This document shows, piece by piece, positions 1 through 10,200 of a stretch of 64,000 nucleotides of DNA; the stretch's first letter is position 1, and every line of letters begins with the position of its first letter. The notes under the pieces are model-generated. The model had not been told where the DNA came from. It searched no databases and worked only from the letters and a program-made list of their open reading frames with translations. This stretch comes from Acidovorax sp. T1 (GTDB taxonomy: Bacteria; Pseudomonadota; Gammaproteobacteria; Burkholderiales; Burkholderiaceae_C): NCBI RefSeq assembly GCF_002176815.1, contig NZ_CP021648.1, positions 1,620,001 through 1,684,000 on the forward strand. The letters are read 5' to 3'. The position numbers were made by a program, and so were the translations under genes.

Positions 1-176
1 TCCGACTCTCGGGTTTCGGGCGGCACAACCTCGATGCGGATCGTGTAGTGCTCATGGCGGGCCGTGAGGGTATTGCCCTTCAGGCTTGCCTTGATCGACG
101 TAGGTTGCAGCATCACCATCAGATCGCCGAGCGGCACGCCTAGTGGGCTGGGTTCATCCTTCTTGTTCCAAAACAT
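1..176 (-). CDS. hypothetical protein, 3' end outside window
   Basis: An open frame starts at the ATG at 176 and runs 58 codons to the window edge without a stop. The N-terminus reads MFWNKKDEPSPLG. The start is supported by a purine-rich GGGGAGA about 5 nt upstream. I do not recognise the family. It is read in the same direction as the BREX operon and the two other small genes on this side, so it may belong to the same accessory block. The frame choice rests on the ribosome-binding site and on the absence of a better frame on either strand. Confidence 0.5.
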   Translation of the reverse strand, partial: MFWNKKDEPSPLGVPLGDLMVMLQPTSIKASLKGNTLTARHEHYTIRIEVVPPETRES

Positions 177-305
177 GGTTTCTCCCCGATCAAAACCTGC
201 CCCTGCTCGGCCGTTCAGGAGGGCAACTCCTGTGCTTCGATGCGCCAGCGCGGCGCACCTTGACCAACCCGCGGGTGCTGAAGATCATTCTGTACATCGA
301 CAAGC

Positions 306-527
306 TCACTGGATGAGCCTGTCAGCTTCCGGGGTCAGTGCTTGGTCCAATGCGTCGCGAAGTGACTTGAGCTCCGCGGTGCTGAACACGCCCTGGAACT
401 TGACCTGATCCTCGGGGCGCCGAGCCGTTGGCACAAAGCTGATCAGCCGGAGGCTGTGGCCGTGCGCCGAGGTGGTGATGTCGATCGAGAGCTCGTAGGC
501 CGGGGTGGCCTGGATGAGTGAACGCAT
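306..527 (-). CDS. small hypothetical protein, 73 aa
   Basis: The frame could extend upstream to a TTG, but the ATG at 527 has AGGAGA 8 nt upstream and is the better start, giving 73 residues. The protein begins MRSLIQATPAYELSID, has an alternating beta-like N-terminal half and an acidic, alpha-helical C-terminal half (STAELKSLRDALDQAL). No signal peptide or membrane segment is visible and the family is not recognised. It lies alone between two other minus-strand genes with gaps of about 100 nt. Confidence 0.55.
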   Translation of the reverse strand: MRSLIQATPAYELSIDITTSAHGHSLRLISFVPTARRPEDQVKFQGVFSTAELKSLRDALDQALTPEADRLIQ

Positions 528-629
528 GTACTTCTCCTGTTTAGCCGCTTTGACATGTGTCGGGGGCGGCAATCTGGATCAAATCCCCCCGGTCGTTCAC
601 CTTGAAGGTGGGCTGACCAGCCCGTGATT

Positions 630-1055
630 TCATCGCAGCAAGATCAGTTGCGGTACGGCGTCGCCACCCGCCCAGACGATCGCGTTCTGCTCCAGCCGTG
701 TCCCCAGCGCCTTGGCCGCCTCCAAGGTCAAGCCGAAGATCAGATGGCTCGCTTCACCGGGCCACTGATTGGACGGGTGCTGGCCGATTCCCTCGATGCT
801 GGCAAGGCTGCGCTGGCTGATTTCGCGTCCCAGGGCGGCATGCCGTTCGGCATTGGCTTCGTCGTCGAGGATCTGGCTGAAGGGGTTGCAGGCCGTGATG
901 TACGCGCTGCATTCGACCCGGTGGCGCTTGTGCGCGGCGGCCAACGCCGAGCAGGTTTCGCCCACTTTCAGGGTGAACGGTTCGTCGCCATGCACCCTGT
1001 ACTCGGTCTCCCGAAAGGCCTGCACGGTGCCAGCGTCGATGATTGATTCGAACAA
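630..1055 (-). CDS. DUF3293 domain protein
   Basis: About 141 residues. The motifs ITACNPFSQ in the first half, then EASHLIFGL and EQNAIVWAGGDAVPQLILL near the C-terminus, match the DUF3293 family of small bacterial proteins of unknown function, and family length fits. There is no ATG in a sensible place. I chose the TTG at 1055 (TTG at 1058 is equally possible) because GGAGGG sits just upstream. That GGAGGG is also the 3' arm of the intrinsic terminator at 1057-1082, so the ribosome-binding site overlaps the terminator. The open frame continues upstream into the 3' end of brxHI, but that extension has no family-like sequence. Confidence 0.65.
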   Translation of the reverse strand: MFESIIDAGTVQAFRETEYRVHGDEPFTLKVGETCSALAAAHKRHRVECSAYITACNPFSQILDDEANAERHAALGREISQRSLASIEGIGQHPSNQWPGEASHLIFGLTLEAAKALGTRLEQNAIVWAGGDAVPQLILLR

Positions 1056-1056
1056 C

Positions 1057-1082
1057 AAAAAAGCCCTCCGTTGTGGGAGGGC
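1057..1082 (-). terminator. Rho-independent terminator of the BREX operon
   Basis: Read on the minus strand there is a perfect 7-bp stem GCCCTCC/GGAGGGC with a 6-nt loop (CACAAC), followed directly by six T residues. It lies about 120 nt beyond the brxHI stop, in the orientation expected to end the BREX transcript. Confidence 0.85.
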
Positions 1083-1203
1083 CGACGCTGTACCCGCTTC
1101 GTTGCTCCAGTAGGAGCCGCATCCGCTTTCGCGTTTCCACCTTGCCCGGGAAGGCAGGTTGGCATGGGCGTCGACCCAATTCCAAATGTGCCCAAATTCT
1201 ACT

Positions 1204-3237
1204 TTACGCCGCCGGCTCCCATCGAATCGGTGATTCGAAGTTCCTCGCGACAATCGTGCGGGTGAGCAGACCTCGTGGCACGCATTCGGCGAACTTGACC
1301 GACTCGGCGAAGGTGGCAATCTCAGCGTCTGTCAAGGTCAACTGCCCCGGCACTGCATCGGCCAGCAGCGATGCTGGCGCGTGAACGCTCATGGCATCGA
1401 ATCGAACCTTCTGACCACCGACCGAAGCCTGGTGCGCCCACGTGCGGTTGGCGCGCGTGCCGGCAAAGGTCCAGGTACGTACGGGTGCAGCATCAGATCG
1501 CGCCATCACGAAGTGCGTTCCCACCGTCATTGGCAGCTCGTCGGTTAGCGAACTAAGGGCCGCCCTTGCACGCTGCGACAAGGTGACGATTGGCGGGGCG
1601 CCTGTGGCGAGCACCGTTCGAATAGCCTGGCAAACATCGCGGCTTAGGCTGCGCGCCCCGCCCATCCAGCGCGCCTTGCCACCTTCCCGTGCCGGCTCCA
1701 GCCACACGATTCGTTTGGACCACTCCACCTCGGTGACACGCCAGCTGCGACCCGCCAGCAACAGGAGCCGGTTGTCCTGCTCACCCGTCAAAACGGTCGG
1801 ATCGATGTAGCCCACCTCGCTCGACCCATGCCGACCAGTCAGCAACATGGATCCGCTGAACGAGGCGAGCAAGTCGCGGTAGTGGCCGCGTGCATACACG
1901 CGCTCGGTCTCAGGTCCGACCCTGACCACGCCCTCGGAACGGTCTAGAAACTGCTTCTCCACCATGTGCTCAACCAGCGCCGTGATGTCGTCCGTCGCCA
2001 GCTCTGGAAACGATCCGTGAAGCAGCTGGACCACTTCCAGCGTTGGAACCTCGCCGCGCTCCAACACCAGAACCAGTGCTTGCTGCGCGAGGATGGGCCA
2101 GGGCTCGGCCGGTGGCACCGCCGCTTCGACCCATGCTTCCGACCACTTCTTGGTGACACCCAGGGCCAGCATGAACGCGTCGTCATTGGTCGTCAGGAAC
2201 AGGCAGTTCCGTAGGGCGCCTGCGCGTCGGCCGGTTCTGCCCATGCGCTGCAGGAACGACGACACGCTCGACGGCGAATCGATCTGGATCACGCGGTCGA
2301 GGTCACCGACATCTATGCCCAGCTCCAGTGTTGAGGTGGCGACGATGGCGCAGTCCTTCTCCTCCGTGAATGCCGCCTCGGCTTGCCTGCGTTCGGAAAC
2401 GCTGAGGGAGGCGTGGCTCACGAAGGTGCGCATCTCCTTGGCGCGCAGCATGCTGCTCAACTGCTCGGCGCTGCTTCGTGAATCGCAGAAGACCAGCCGC
2501 TTCTCGCCCCGATGCAGGCGTGAGATCACTGTGGCTGCGTTTTCGAGCGATGCCACATGATCGATCGTGACGTCGGCCTCCGTGCTCACCGATGCACTGC
2601 CCACCACGGCGCGAGTACCGCTGGGTGCGAACCAGGCCAGCAACTCGGTGGGGTTGCTGACCGTTGCCGACAGACCGATGCGTTGCAGCGGTCGTTCCAG
2701 ATACTGGTCGAGCCGATGCAGCACAGAGCGCATGTGCCACCCTCTGTCGTCCGCCGCGAACGCATGCAGTTCATCGACGATCACGGCACGCAGGTTGCCG
2801 AACCATGCTGGCCGATCGACCCGCACCGAAATCAGCATGGCCTCGATGGATTCGGGTGTCGTCAACAGGATGTCGGGCGCATCTCGAAGCGCCCGGTTCT
2901 TGCGGGACTGCGAGATGTCGCCATGCCACACCTCCACACGCCGACCCACCAGCCCGGCGTAGTGGGTGAGCCGATGCTCCAGGTTGTTCAGCAGCGCCTT
3001 GATCGGGCAGATGTACAAGACGCTCGTCCCGGGCCAGGCCTCGGTCAGCATCCTCGACAGCATCGGAATCGCAGCGGCTTCCGTCTTCCCCCCGGCGGTC
3101 GGTGCGAGCAGCAAACAGTGTGAGCCCGCATGAATGGGCGCAATGGCTGCCAGTTGCGTCGGTCGCAGCGTGCTCCAGCCCAGCGTGTTGACAACGTGGT
3201 ACTGCAGCGATGGGTGCAGCTGCTCGAACTCGTTCAC
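1204..3237 (-). CDS. brxHI: BREX Lhr-like helicase BrxHI
   Basis: A 677-residue superfamily 2 helicase. Motif I APTAGGKT is at 45-52, the DExH box DELH at 155-158, motif III SAT at 190-192, and motif VI QRMGRTGRR at 330-338, followed by an accessory C-terminal region of about 330 residues. Lhr-like helicases of this kind accompany type 2 BREX loci, where they are named BrxHI. The start at 3237 overlaps the brxD stop by ATGA, so translation is probably coupled. It is the last gene of the operon, ahead of the terminator at 1057-1082. The helicase call is firm; the BrxHI name rests on the neighbourhood. Confidence 0.88.
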   Translation of the reverse strand: MNEFEQLHPSLQYHVVNTLGWSTLRPTQLAAIAPIHAGSHCLLLAPTAGGKTEAAAIPMLSRMLTEAWPGTSVLYICPIKALLNNLEHRLTHYAGLVGRRVEVWHGDISQSRKNRALRDAPDILLTTPESIEAMLISVRVDRPAWFGNLRAVIVDELHAFAADDRGWHMRSVLHRLDQYLERPLQRIGLSATVSNPTELLAWFAPSGTRAVVGSASVSTEADVTIDHVASLENAATVISRLHRGEKRLVFCDSRSSAEQLSSMLRAKEMRTFVSHASLSVSERRQAEAAFTEEKDCAIVATSTLELGIDVGDLDRVIQIDSPSSVSSFLQRMGRTGRRAGALRNCLFLTTNDDAFMLALGVTKKWSEAWVEAAVPPAEPWPILAQQALVLVLERGEVPTLEVVQLLHGSFPELATDDITALVEHMVEKQFLDRSEGVVRVGPETERVYARGHYRDLLASFSGSMLLTGRHGSSEVGYIDPTVLTGEQDNRLLLLAGRSWRVTEVEWSKRIVWLEPAREGGKARWMGGARSLSRDVCQAIRTVLATGAPPIVTLSQRARAALSSLTDELPMTVGTHFVMARSDAAPVRTWTFAGTRANRTWAHQASVGGQKVRFDAMSVHAPASLLADAVPGQLTLTDAEIATFAESVKFAECVPRGLLTRTIVARNFESPIRWEPAA

Positions 3238-4544
3238 AGCTCGATATCGTCCACGGACGCCGCACTCGCCGCAGCCCGCTCCGTCGCAGACATCTCGGTC
3301 TCGGCCAGCGTGAGGGTGTAGTGCTTGCGGGGGTCGAAGTCTTCGTGCAGGTCCACGCGGTCCAGCACATCCGACACCAGCTTCTTGAGGAACAGCCGGG
3401 GCGCGACACCGACCTTGCCACCCAGCCCGCCGGCCACCGCGCGTGCAAGGGCGTCCAGATAGCTGTCGTCCACCACCGCCCGAAGGCGCTGCTCGTTAGG
3501 ACGCCCATCTGCATAGATGTCTCGTACCCGGCGTCCAACCGCGAGCAGCGAGGTGTGGTCGAAGGCTGCCAAGCGGATCTGGACCGCTCTCGGGTTGTCG
3601 AATCGCCGGTCGGTGCCGAAGTCCACATGCAGCCGTTGCGCCAGCGGGGCGAGCCTCTGCACCCCTTGCGGGCCGTCATAGAACGCGGGCGTTCCCGTGA
3701 TTACCAGGTACAGCCCCGGATAGCGGCCAGCGTCGATCTCGTCGATCCACTGACGCAAGGCGTTCAGCCCCTTTTCGCGGGTGTCGGTACGCATGCGCTG
3801 CAGCGTTTCCACCTCGTCGAGCACCATCACCAGGCCAGAGAAGCCGCTGTCGCGCAGGATGGTCAGCAGGCCGACGAGAAAGTTGGTGGCGCCGAAGTGA
3901 TCGAGGTCACCCTTGATGCCCGCCGCACGCTTGATGCTCGCGGCCACGTTCGGCTGTCCTGCCAGCCAACTGATCAGCCCATCCGCCAACATGCCGTCCC
4001 CGGCTGCCAGGGCGCGGCGATAGGTTCGCAGCACTGCAGAGAAAGCCGGCGCCGTCTTGCTGATGGCGCCCAGCCTGGCCTCCATCAGCGCGTTCGTGCG
4101 CAGCAGAAGCCCCTCCGCGTCGCTGGCGTCCACCGAAGCGTCTGCCAGCACATCCTGCTCCAGGGCATAGAACCAGCCGTCGATCACGCCCCGAAATGCG
4201 CCACTTGCCGTGTCGGCGGTGCCGAGGTGTTCGACCAGGCGGCGGTAGACCGTTTCCAGGCGGTGCAACGGTGTCTCGGTCTCGTTGATCTGCACTTCAG
4301 TGGCTGCGAAGCCGCGCGTACGAGCCCGCTCCTGCAGCCAGCGGCCAAAGAAGGTCTTGCCGGTGCCGTACTCACCTCGGACCGCCTTGAAGCCGCCGCG
4401 GCCGGCGCTGACCGATTCGAGCTCGTCGTCAAGGGTCGGCGCGAACGTATCGATCCCGACGGCCAGCGCATCCAGCCCGCTGCTCGGTACCGTGCCGCGT
4501 CGCAGGGCGCTCACGATGTCTTCCCGGCGTGCGGAACTGATCAT
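3234..4544 (-). CDS. brxD: BREX ATP-binding protein BrxD
   Basis: A 436-residue P-loop ATPase of the BrxD/DUF2791 type. The Walker A motif GEYGTGKT is at 57-64 and a Walker B-like VLDEVE near 241-246, in a region rich in helices. BrxD is a standard component of type 2 BREX next to pglZ and brxHI, which is the arrangement here. Both ends overlap their neighbours by 4 nt. Its biochemical role in BREX is not settled. Confidence 0.87.
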   Translation of the reverse strand: MISSARREDIVSALRRGTVPSSGLDALAVGIDTFAPTLDDELESVSAGRGGFKAVRGEYGTGKTFFGRWLQERARTRGFAATEVQINETETPLHRLETVYRRLVEHLGTADTASGAFRGVIDGWFYALEQDVLADASVDASDAEGLLLRTNALMEARLGAISKTAPAFSAVLRTYRRALAAGDGMLADGLISWLAGQPNVAASIKRAAGIKGDLDHFGATNFLVGLLTILRDSGFSGLVMVLDEVETLQRMRTDTREKGLNALRQWIDEIDAGRYPGLYLVITGTPAFYDGPQGVQRLAPLAQRLHVDFGTDRRFDNPRAVQIRLAAFDHTSLLAVGRRVRDIYADGRPNEQRLRAVVDDSYLDALARAVAGGLGGKVGVAPRLFLKKLVSDVLDRVDLHEDFDPRKHYTLTLAETEMSATERAAASAASVDDIEL

Positions 4545-7246
4545 CGTTGGCCTCCCTGGCCGGGCAGCCGGAATTGCTGGTGTAGCAGCACCACGTTGAG
4601 TTCAACCGTACCCGCGGTTTCGTCGACGGTCAGCACCGACGCCTGGTCGACGTTCAACAGCCGCCTGACTGCGCTGAGCAAGCCACCGATCCGAACCTCA
4701 GGCAACGACAGTCGGGTCGCCAGAGCTGCCCGGGACAGCTTGCCACCACGCTCGGACAAGGAAGTCAGGAGCAGTCGCATCTTGTCGTCGGGCGGCGCCA
4801 CGCGCGCGGCCAACTGCCGCTGAGACGCATAGATCGGGCTGCCCAGCAAGGCGCCGATCCAGTCCAAAGCTACGGGCGGGGTTGCAGCCTCTGGTGGCGG
4901 CAGATCGACCGGCTCGAACAACTGGGGCTGCCCTTGTTGTGCTGTCGGTTTGCGCCGCGTTGGTTTTGGTGCTGCAGCGGCTGCCGATTGCACACCTGAC
5001 GACTTCGGCATGGGCGGCAGTTCCCACCACTCCGGTGGGGCCGGCGGTGCCGGGGTCCAGTCGGCCAGGTTGAATCCGAGCGGCACGATCACGCTCAAGG
5101 GCACCGTGACTTCCTGGGGCGACAGCCCACCGTGATACCCGTTCTTGCGACCCGCATACCGTGTGCTCTCGCCCCACAGGCACACCACCGCGTTCGATCC
5201 GTCGGAGGTGACCACGCGCCCCCCGCTGACCGCCAGTTCGTTGGGCGTCTCGGCGTTCTTGCCCGGGCGCCAACGGTCGCTCTCGCCACCGGGCAACTGC
5301 GTAGTGCCGTCTTCGAGCAGATGCCCATGGTCGGCCGTGATCACCACCACCCGACGCGCTTCGCGCGCCTCGCGCAGCAAAGGCAGCAGCAGCCGCAGGT
5401 CCTCCAGTGCCCAGCGTTGATGCAACTGATCCGGGCCGCTCAAATGGTCGTCCACCGCGTTGTAGACCACGCCCACCACACGTTGCTGGGTGCTCGCGAT
5501 GGCGGCGCGCACCTCGGGCGCCAGGTTGGTCGCATCCGCCAAGTCACCCTTGTGGAACAGCCGGGGCGGGGCGTCCGCGCGGCTGTGTGCCAGCAGGGCA
5601 GCGTTTGTCGCAAAGCCGGTCTTCTCTTGCGCTGAAGCGCCGACGGTCAGACGCCCACACAGCAGGCTGGCGCGGCTGACCTCGGTGATCGTTGGCAGTG
5701 CAGCCACACCAGCCAGCGGCTGTCCCAGGCTGGAAGGCACCATCTCGGCCCAGCCATGGCTGGCAATCCGGGCGAACAACTCCCGGAAGATGCTGGTGCT
5801 CAAACCATCCATCACCAGCAGCAGGGTGGGGTGGGCGGCGGCGATCGGTGCCAGCACATGCTCAAGCACCGACTCCAGCGGGATGATCCGACCCTCAGGC
5901 GCCGGCTTCTGGGCGTTCCATTGCACCAGCGCCTGTGCGAATGGCTTGGCGAAAGCATTTCGGCGCGCGATGACGGCTTCGCGGCAGGCGCTGTAGGCCT
6001 GTGACAAGTCCGGCAGCTCGTCGCCTCCTAGCAGCCGAAAGCGCGCCCAGTCGACGAAGGCGCCTTGGTCAGACTGCCAGGCCACGGCAGTCTGCAAGGA
6101 TGAAGCGGTCGGCGTGGCGTTCATCAGCCAGCGTGCCAATCGGCGCGCCATCTCGACGCGTTCCATGCGAGGCTTTTGAGCCGCCACCAATGTGTGCCGG
6201 AGCGCGCGGTCGGCCTGCAGCTCAACCTGGGCAAGATTGGTTTCCGAGGGCTCTGCCACATGGGCGGTCAGTGCCAGCGCAAAGTCTTCCAGTCGCTGAT
6301 CCAGCGCGGCCGGCAGCACGTCGCTGAGGTGCGCAAAATCGATGACGCGCAGGTCGCGCAGCAGTGCATCGGCCCGGTCGAGCACCGCACGGGACGCGTC
6401 CAGCCCGGTCAGTCGAACGACTTGCTCTGCGGCGCGCGCCCAGGCGCGCCCCTCGGCAACACCGACGTGCTTGCCGTTGACGAAGCGCTCCAGGCGGATC
6501 GCTGCCTGGCCGAGACTGGCTTGACCCTCACCGTCCTGGGCAAAGACCACGCCGCAGACCAGGCCCAGTGGCAATGCATCGGCCGTTCGACCCGCGTCGA
6601 CGCAGCCCAGCACCATCTCCCCGGCAACTCCCGCCGTCTCGCCCAGCCAGCGCATCACGTCGATGCGGGCCGGCGCCGGCAACTGGGCAAGCCTGGGGTC
6701 GGCGGCCGGGTTCATCGCCCAGAGCAGCAGCGCCACCGCGTCGGGGCGCGCTGCCTCAATGCCCAGGAATCGATCCAGCACTTCCCGCCATGCGGTTTCA
6801 AGGTCGAGGAAGCCATTGGCCACGGGCGGGTAAGTGCCCTGCGACGCGCCGTCGATCAAGGTCTGCGGCATCCACACATAGCGCCCCAGGCGCGCGTCTG
6901 TTTCCTTGGCCTGGAACAACTGTCGAACGATGTCCCAGCCCTCGGGTTGAAACACCCGCGCCCTGGCCAGACGGGCGGCGATGTCCTCGGCCACCTCGTG
7001 GGTGGCCAGCGGCGTGATCACCACCAGTCCGGATGTCGTCGGGTCATGCTGCTCGACATCACACAAGGCTTCGCGAATGGCCAGCGACGAGTCGCACCAC
7101 CGAAGCTGGAAATCCCGCCCCTGCTGCTTCAAGGAGTCGGGCCAGGGCTGCTTCGCGTTGGCCCGGATCGCAACGGCAACTGCGGCCGGATCGCTGGCCA
7201 GCACGCGTTCGAGTTGGGCCGCGATCTGCGGCGTCGACAAACTCAT
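4541..7246 (-). CDS. pglZ: BREX-2 phosphatase-like protein PglZ
   Basis: A 901-residue protein with an alkaline-phosphatase/PglZ core. Metal-site motifs are MDG at 479-481, PTITE at 518-522, NAVDDHL at 596-602, TADHGHL at 637-643 and YHGGLS from about 704. The first 450 residues are an alpha-helical region typical of the type 2 form, and the C-terminus carries a proline/alanine-rich linker and a winged-helix-like end. PglZ is the signature protein of all BREX systems and is needed for phage exclusion. Start and stop overlap pglY and brxD by 4 nt each. Confidence 0.92.
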   Translation of the reverse strand: MSLSTPQIAAQLERVLASDPAAVAVAIRANAKQPWPDSLKQQGRDFQLRWCDSSLAIREALCDVEQHDPTTSGLVVITPLATHEVAEDIAARLARARVFQPEGWDIVRQLFQAKETDARLGRYVWMPQTLIDGASQGTYPPVANGFLDLETAWREVLDRFLGIEAARPDAVALLLWAMNPAADPRLAQLPAPARIDVMRWLGETAGVAGEMVLGCVDAGRTADALPLGLVCGVVFAQDGEGQASLGQAAIRLERFVNGKHVGVAEGRAWARAAEQVVRLTGLDASRAVLDRADALLRDLRVIDFAHLSDVLPAALDQRLEDFALALTAHVAEPSETNLAQVELQADRALRHTLVAAQKPRMERVEMARRLARWLMNATPTASSLQTAVAWQSDQGAFVDWARFRLLGGDELPDLSQAYSACREAVIARRNAFAKPFAQALVQWNAQKPAPEGRIIPLESVLEHVLAPIAAAHPTLLLVMDGLSTSIFRELFARIASHGWAEMVPSSLGQPLAGVAALPTITEVSRASLLCGRLTVGASAQEKTGFATNAALLAHSRADAPPRLFHKGDLADATNLAPEVRAAIASTQQRVVGVVYNAVDDHLSGPDQLHQRWALEDLRLLLPLLREAREARRVVVITADHGHLLEDGTTQLPGGESDRWRPGKNAETPNELAVSGGRVVTSDGSNAVVCLWGESTRYAGRKNGYHGGLSPQEVTVPLSVIVPLGFNLADWTPAPPAPPEWWELPPMPKSSGVQSAAAAAPKPTRRKPTAQQGQPQLFEPVDLPPPEAATPPVALDWIGALLGSPIYASQRQLAARVAPPDDKMRLLLTSLSERGGKLSRAALATRLSLPEVRIGGLLSAVRRLLNVDQASVLTVDETAGTVELNVVLLHQQFRLPGQGGQR

Positions 7247-10200
7247 AGCTTCGTGCCCTTGCGCTGCACCCGCCAGCTGAGCGTCAGCTCGAGGTCGCGT
7301 TCACTGGTGACCAGCGTCTTCAGTTCGTCCAGCGCGGTCACCGCAGCAGCGCCACTCAGGTGCAACTGCTGCTTCTCGTCCGCCACCTCCGGCCCGTTGG
7401 CGGGCGGGGCAGGGGGCATCACCACGGGCGGCGGCGCCGGCGCCGGCCCGGCACCGGGCGGCGTGGGTGCGGCGGGTGGAGGCGTCACTGGTGCCGGCGC
7501 TGCCGCTGCCAGCAGACGCATCGCATCCCGTGCCAGCTCTTCAAGCCGCGGCTTCAAGGCCACTACATGTTCGTCACTGGTCAGTGCCTCGGTCAGGCGG
7601 CTCATGATCAGCAGCGCCGCGTCGCGGCGGTGGTCCACCAGGTCGCGAACCACATCGAACAATTGCCAGTTTCCACTGCCCAAGGCATCGGCGCAGACCT
7701 GCGCTTGCCCCAGGCTGCGGCTGACCGCCGCCTCGGACGTCTGCAGGCTGGCATTGGCCAGCGTCGTCACCACGTCGCCCTCTGCCGCTTGTGCCAGTGA
7801 GGCCAGGAGCGCCTGGGCAGACTCTGCAGACTGCTGGCGTGCCCCGGTGACACCGGGCGCATAGCGCGCCGAACGGTCGCGCACCTGCGACACCAGGCGG
7901 GCCACCGCCTCGCGCTTGTCTGCCGCCTTCTGCCGAACCTCATCGACCAACTTGCCGACATTCGCCGCATTGAGCGTTTGGCCGAGCGTCAGGCCGAACA
8001 AGCTGGACGCGCGCATCAGCGCGGTCTCCCAGTCTGCCGTGTTCGGGAGCGCCTGCTCCTTGAGCTCCAGCTCATCGGGCAGGCTGTCGATCGTGGGCTC
8101 GTACGGCCCGCCGCGCATCGTGAATCGGCGGTTGGTCGATGCCGCAAAGGCCAGGATGATCAGGTTCTGCAGCTCGATGGGCAGGCCCATCGGCGCAGGC
8201 GTGTCGATCCACTGCCTCAGTTTCGCCACGGTGATGGCGCCGCCACCGTCCCGCGCATGGCTTTGCGAGAAGCGCGATTGCCAGTGCGGCTCGATCAGCA
8301 AATGGGTCTCACCCATCTGCCCCAACTGGCAGGGGTTGACCACCGCACGCACCAGCTTGCGGGTAGAGGTGTCTTGCACCAACCCGCGTTGGCCAGGCGC
8401 CTCGATGGCCTTCTGCACTTCAGGCCACACCTTCTTGATGACGCTGGGCTTGATCTCGGTGTCGAACTCCGGGTGGGCAGGGTACTGGTGGGCAAACAAC
8501 TGCCCCAGCAGGCTCTCGAAAGCCGACTTGAATTCTGCCCCCACCGGTGGCCGCGGCGACAGCGTCGGGTCCAGCGACTTGAACTGCTGATCCGCTGTCA
8601 GCGGGTTGCTCACGGCATCACGCGGCTCGGTGCTGATGCCGTAGGCCACTTCCAGCTGCGACCGCAGCTTGATGCGCAGCTGGTCCAGTTGGTTGCGCGC
8701 CAGGGCCTTGGCTTGTACCCGGTCGACGAACGACAGGTGGGCGGCGTAGTTGTCAAAGCGCTCACCCTGCAGGATGTAGTCCAGCACCACCAGCCGCCCC
8801 AGGTCGGCCAGCGCCTTGTTGCTCAGGAACGAGGGCAGCCACACCAGCGTCTTGGTGTCGCCGCCGCGGTACTCCGCCAGGCGGGCCAGATCGTCGGCGG
8901 GGCCGAAGTTCGCATCGTCAAACGGAAAGTCCAGCACCACCGTCCAGGCGCCTGAGCGGCCGCGCAGCCGGTCGTCGGTCATCTCGCGCACGTTCTCGTA
9001 CAGCAGCTCCACCTCGCGCCGGGTGCCGCGCCAATTGAATTCGTAGGTGGTGAACAGGCCACCGGTGTCCGGAATCTCGAGTTCCTTGAACAGTGCTTCG
9101 CGGATCCGCTTGCGCCGGTTGCCGGCGTTGTCGTTCGCCTCGGCCGCCCGCAGGATGGGTTCGATGTCTACGCCCGTCACCTGGATGGAGATGATCGGGT
9201 TCTGGTCTTCGGTGATCTTGATCTCGCCGATCTCGCTGGCCCAGTCGCGGCACTTGCGCAGCACGTCCTGCGCCTCTCGGCCCGGGATGGGAGAGCGGAA
9301 CGTGCCGTGGTTGAGCGCGGCCAGTCGTTGCGCGGTCAGACCCTTCAGTGACTCCACCTCGGGTACCAAGGCGCCCAGCAGCAGCGTCTTGAGCAGGCGG
9401 GCGTCGTTGCGCAGGTTCTTGGCGGCGGTGGCGTCGGCCTGGCCGAGCTTGATGGCCTCCCAGGTCACGCTGTGCTGCCGCTCCAGCATGGGCAGCAGCC
9501 GCTGGTTGTACAGGCGCTTGGCGTTCTCGAAATGCAGGCGCATGCCTTCGGAGAACGGCTCGTCGCCCTCGGCAATCGCGTCGTACAAATCCCCCACGGG
9601 AATCAGCTGGCCCAGCTCCAGATCGGCACGCCGGTCCACGAGCAACTGAAGCATCAGTTTCAAGGCCGTGCGCTCGCGCTGCAGCGCGGCCGACACGGCA
9701 ATCAAGGTCTGAACCAATGCCGGCGTGAACGGGTAGACCTTGCGGAACATGTCGCGGTCGGCCGTGGTGGTGAGCAAGGTGTCGAGCACGTCCTTGCGCA
9801 TCTTCATCACATCGTCGAAGGTGCCCTGCAGCGTCTGCCGGGCCGCTTCGTCGATCGGGCGCAGCACGCGCCGCTCGGCAATGGCGGGCAGGTTGCGGTC
9901 TTCCAGCGTGATGCGGTGGAAGCGCGCCTCCCAGTGCTTGAGCACGTCGCTGAACTGCACCTGCACCGAGCCCGCCAGGTTTTCACCCACCAGGTCGCGC
10001 AGGTCACGCTGCCGCGCCACAAAGCTGACCAGCGGGATGGGTCGGTCGGCGTTGGTGGCCTCCACCAGCTTGACCAGCTTGGTGCCCTCACGGCTGACGA
10101 AGTTGACGTCGGCCGCATGGCTGGCCAGCCACAACACCAGTTCGTCCAGGAACAGGATGACGGCGTCGTAGCCCAGGGCCTTGGCGTGGCGGCTCATGAT

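Noticed and set aside
3210..4823. 537-codon plus-strand open frame
   Set aside because: It lies wholly antisense to brxD and the pglZ end, has no domain and shows the Arg/Gln/Ala/His-rich composition of a GC-rich shadow frame.
6176..7864. 562-codon plus-strand open frame
   Set aside because: Antisense to pglZ and pglY, with no recognisable protein features.
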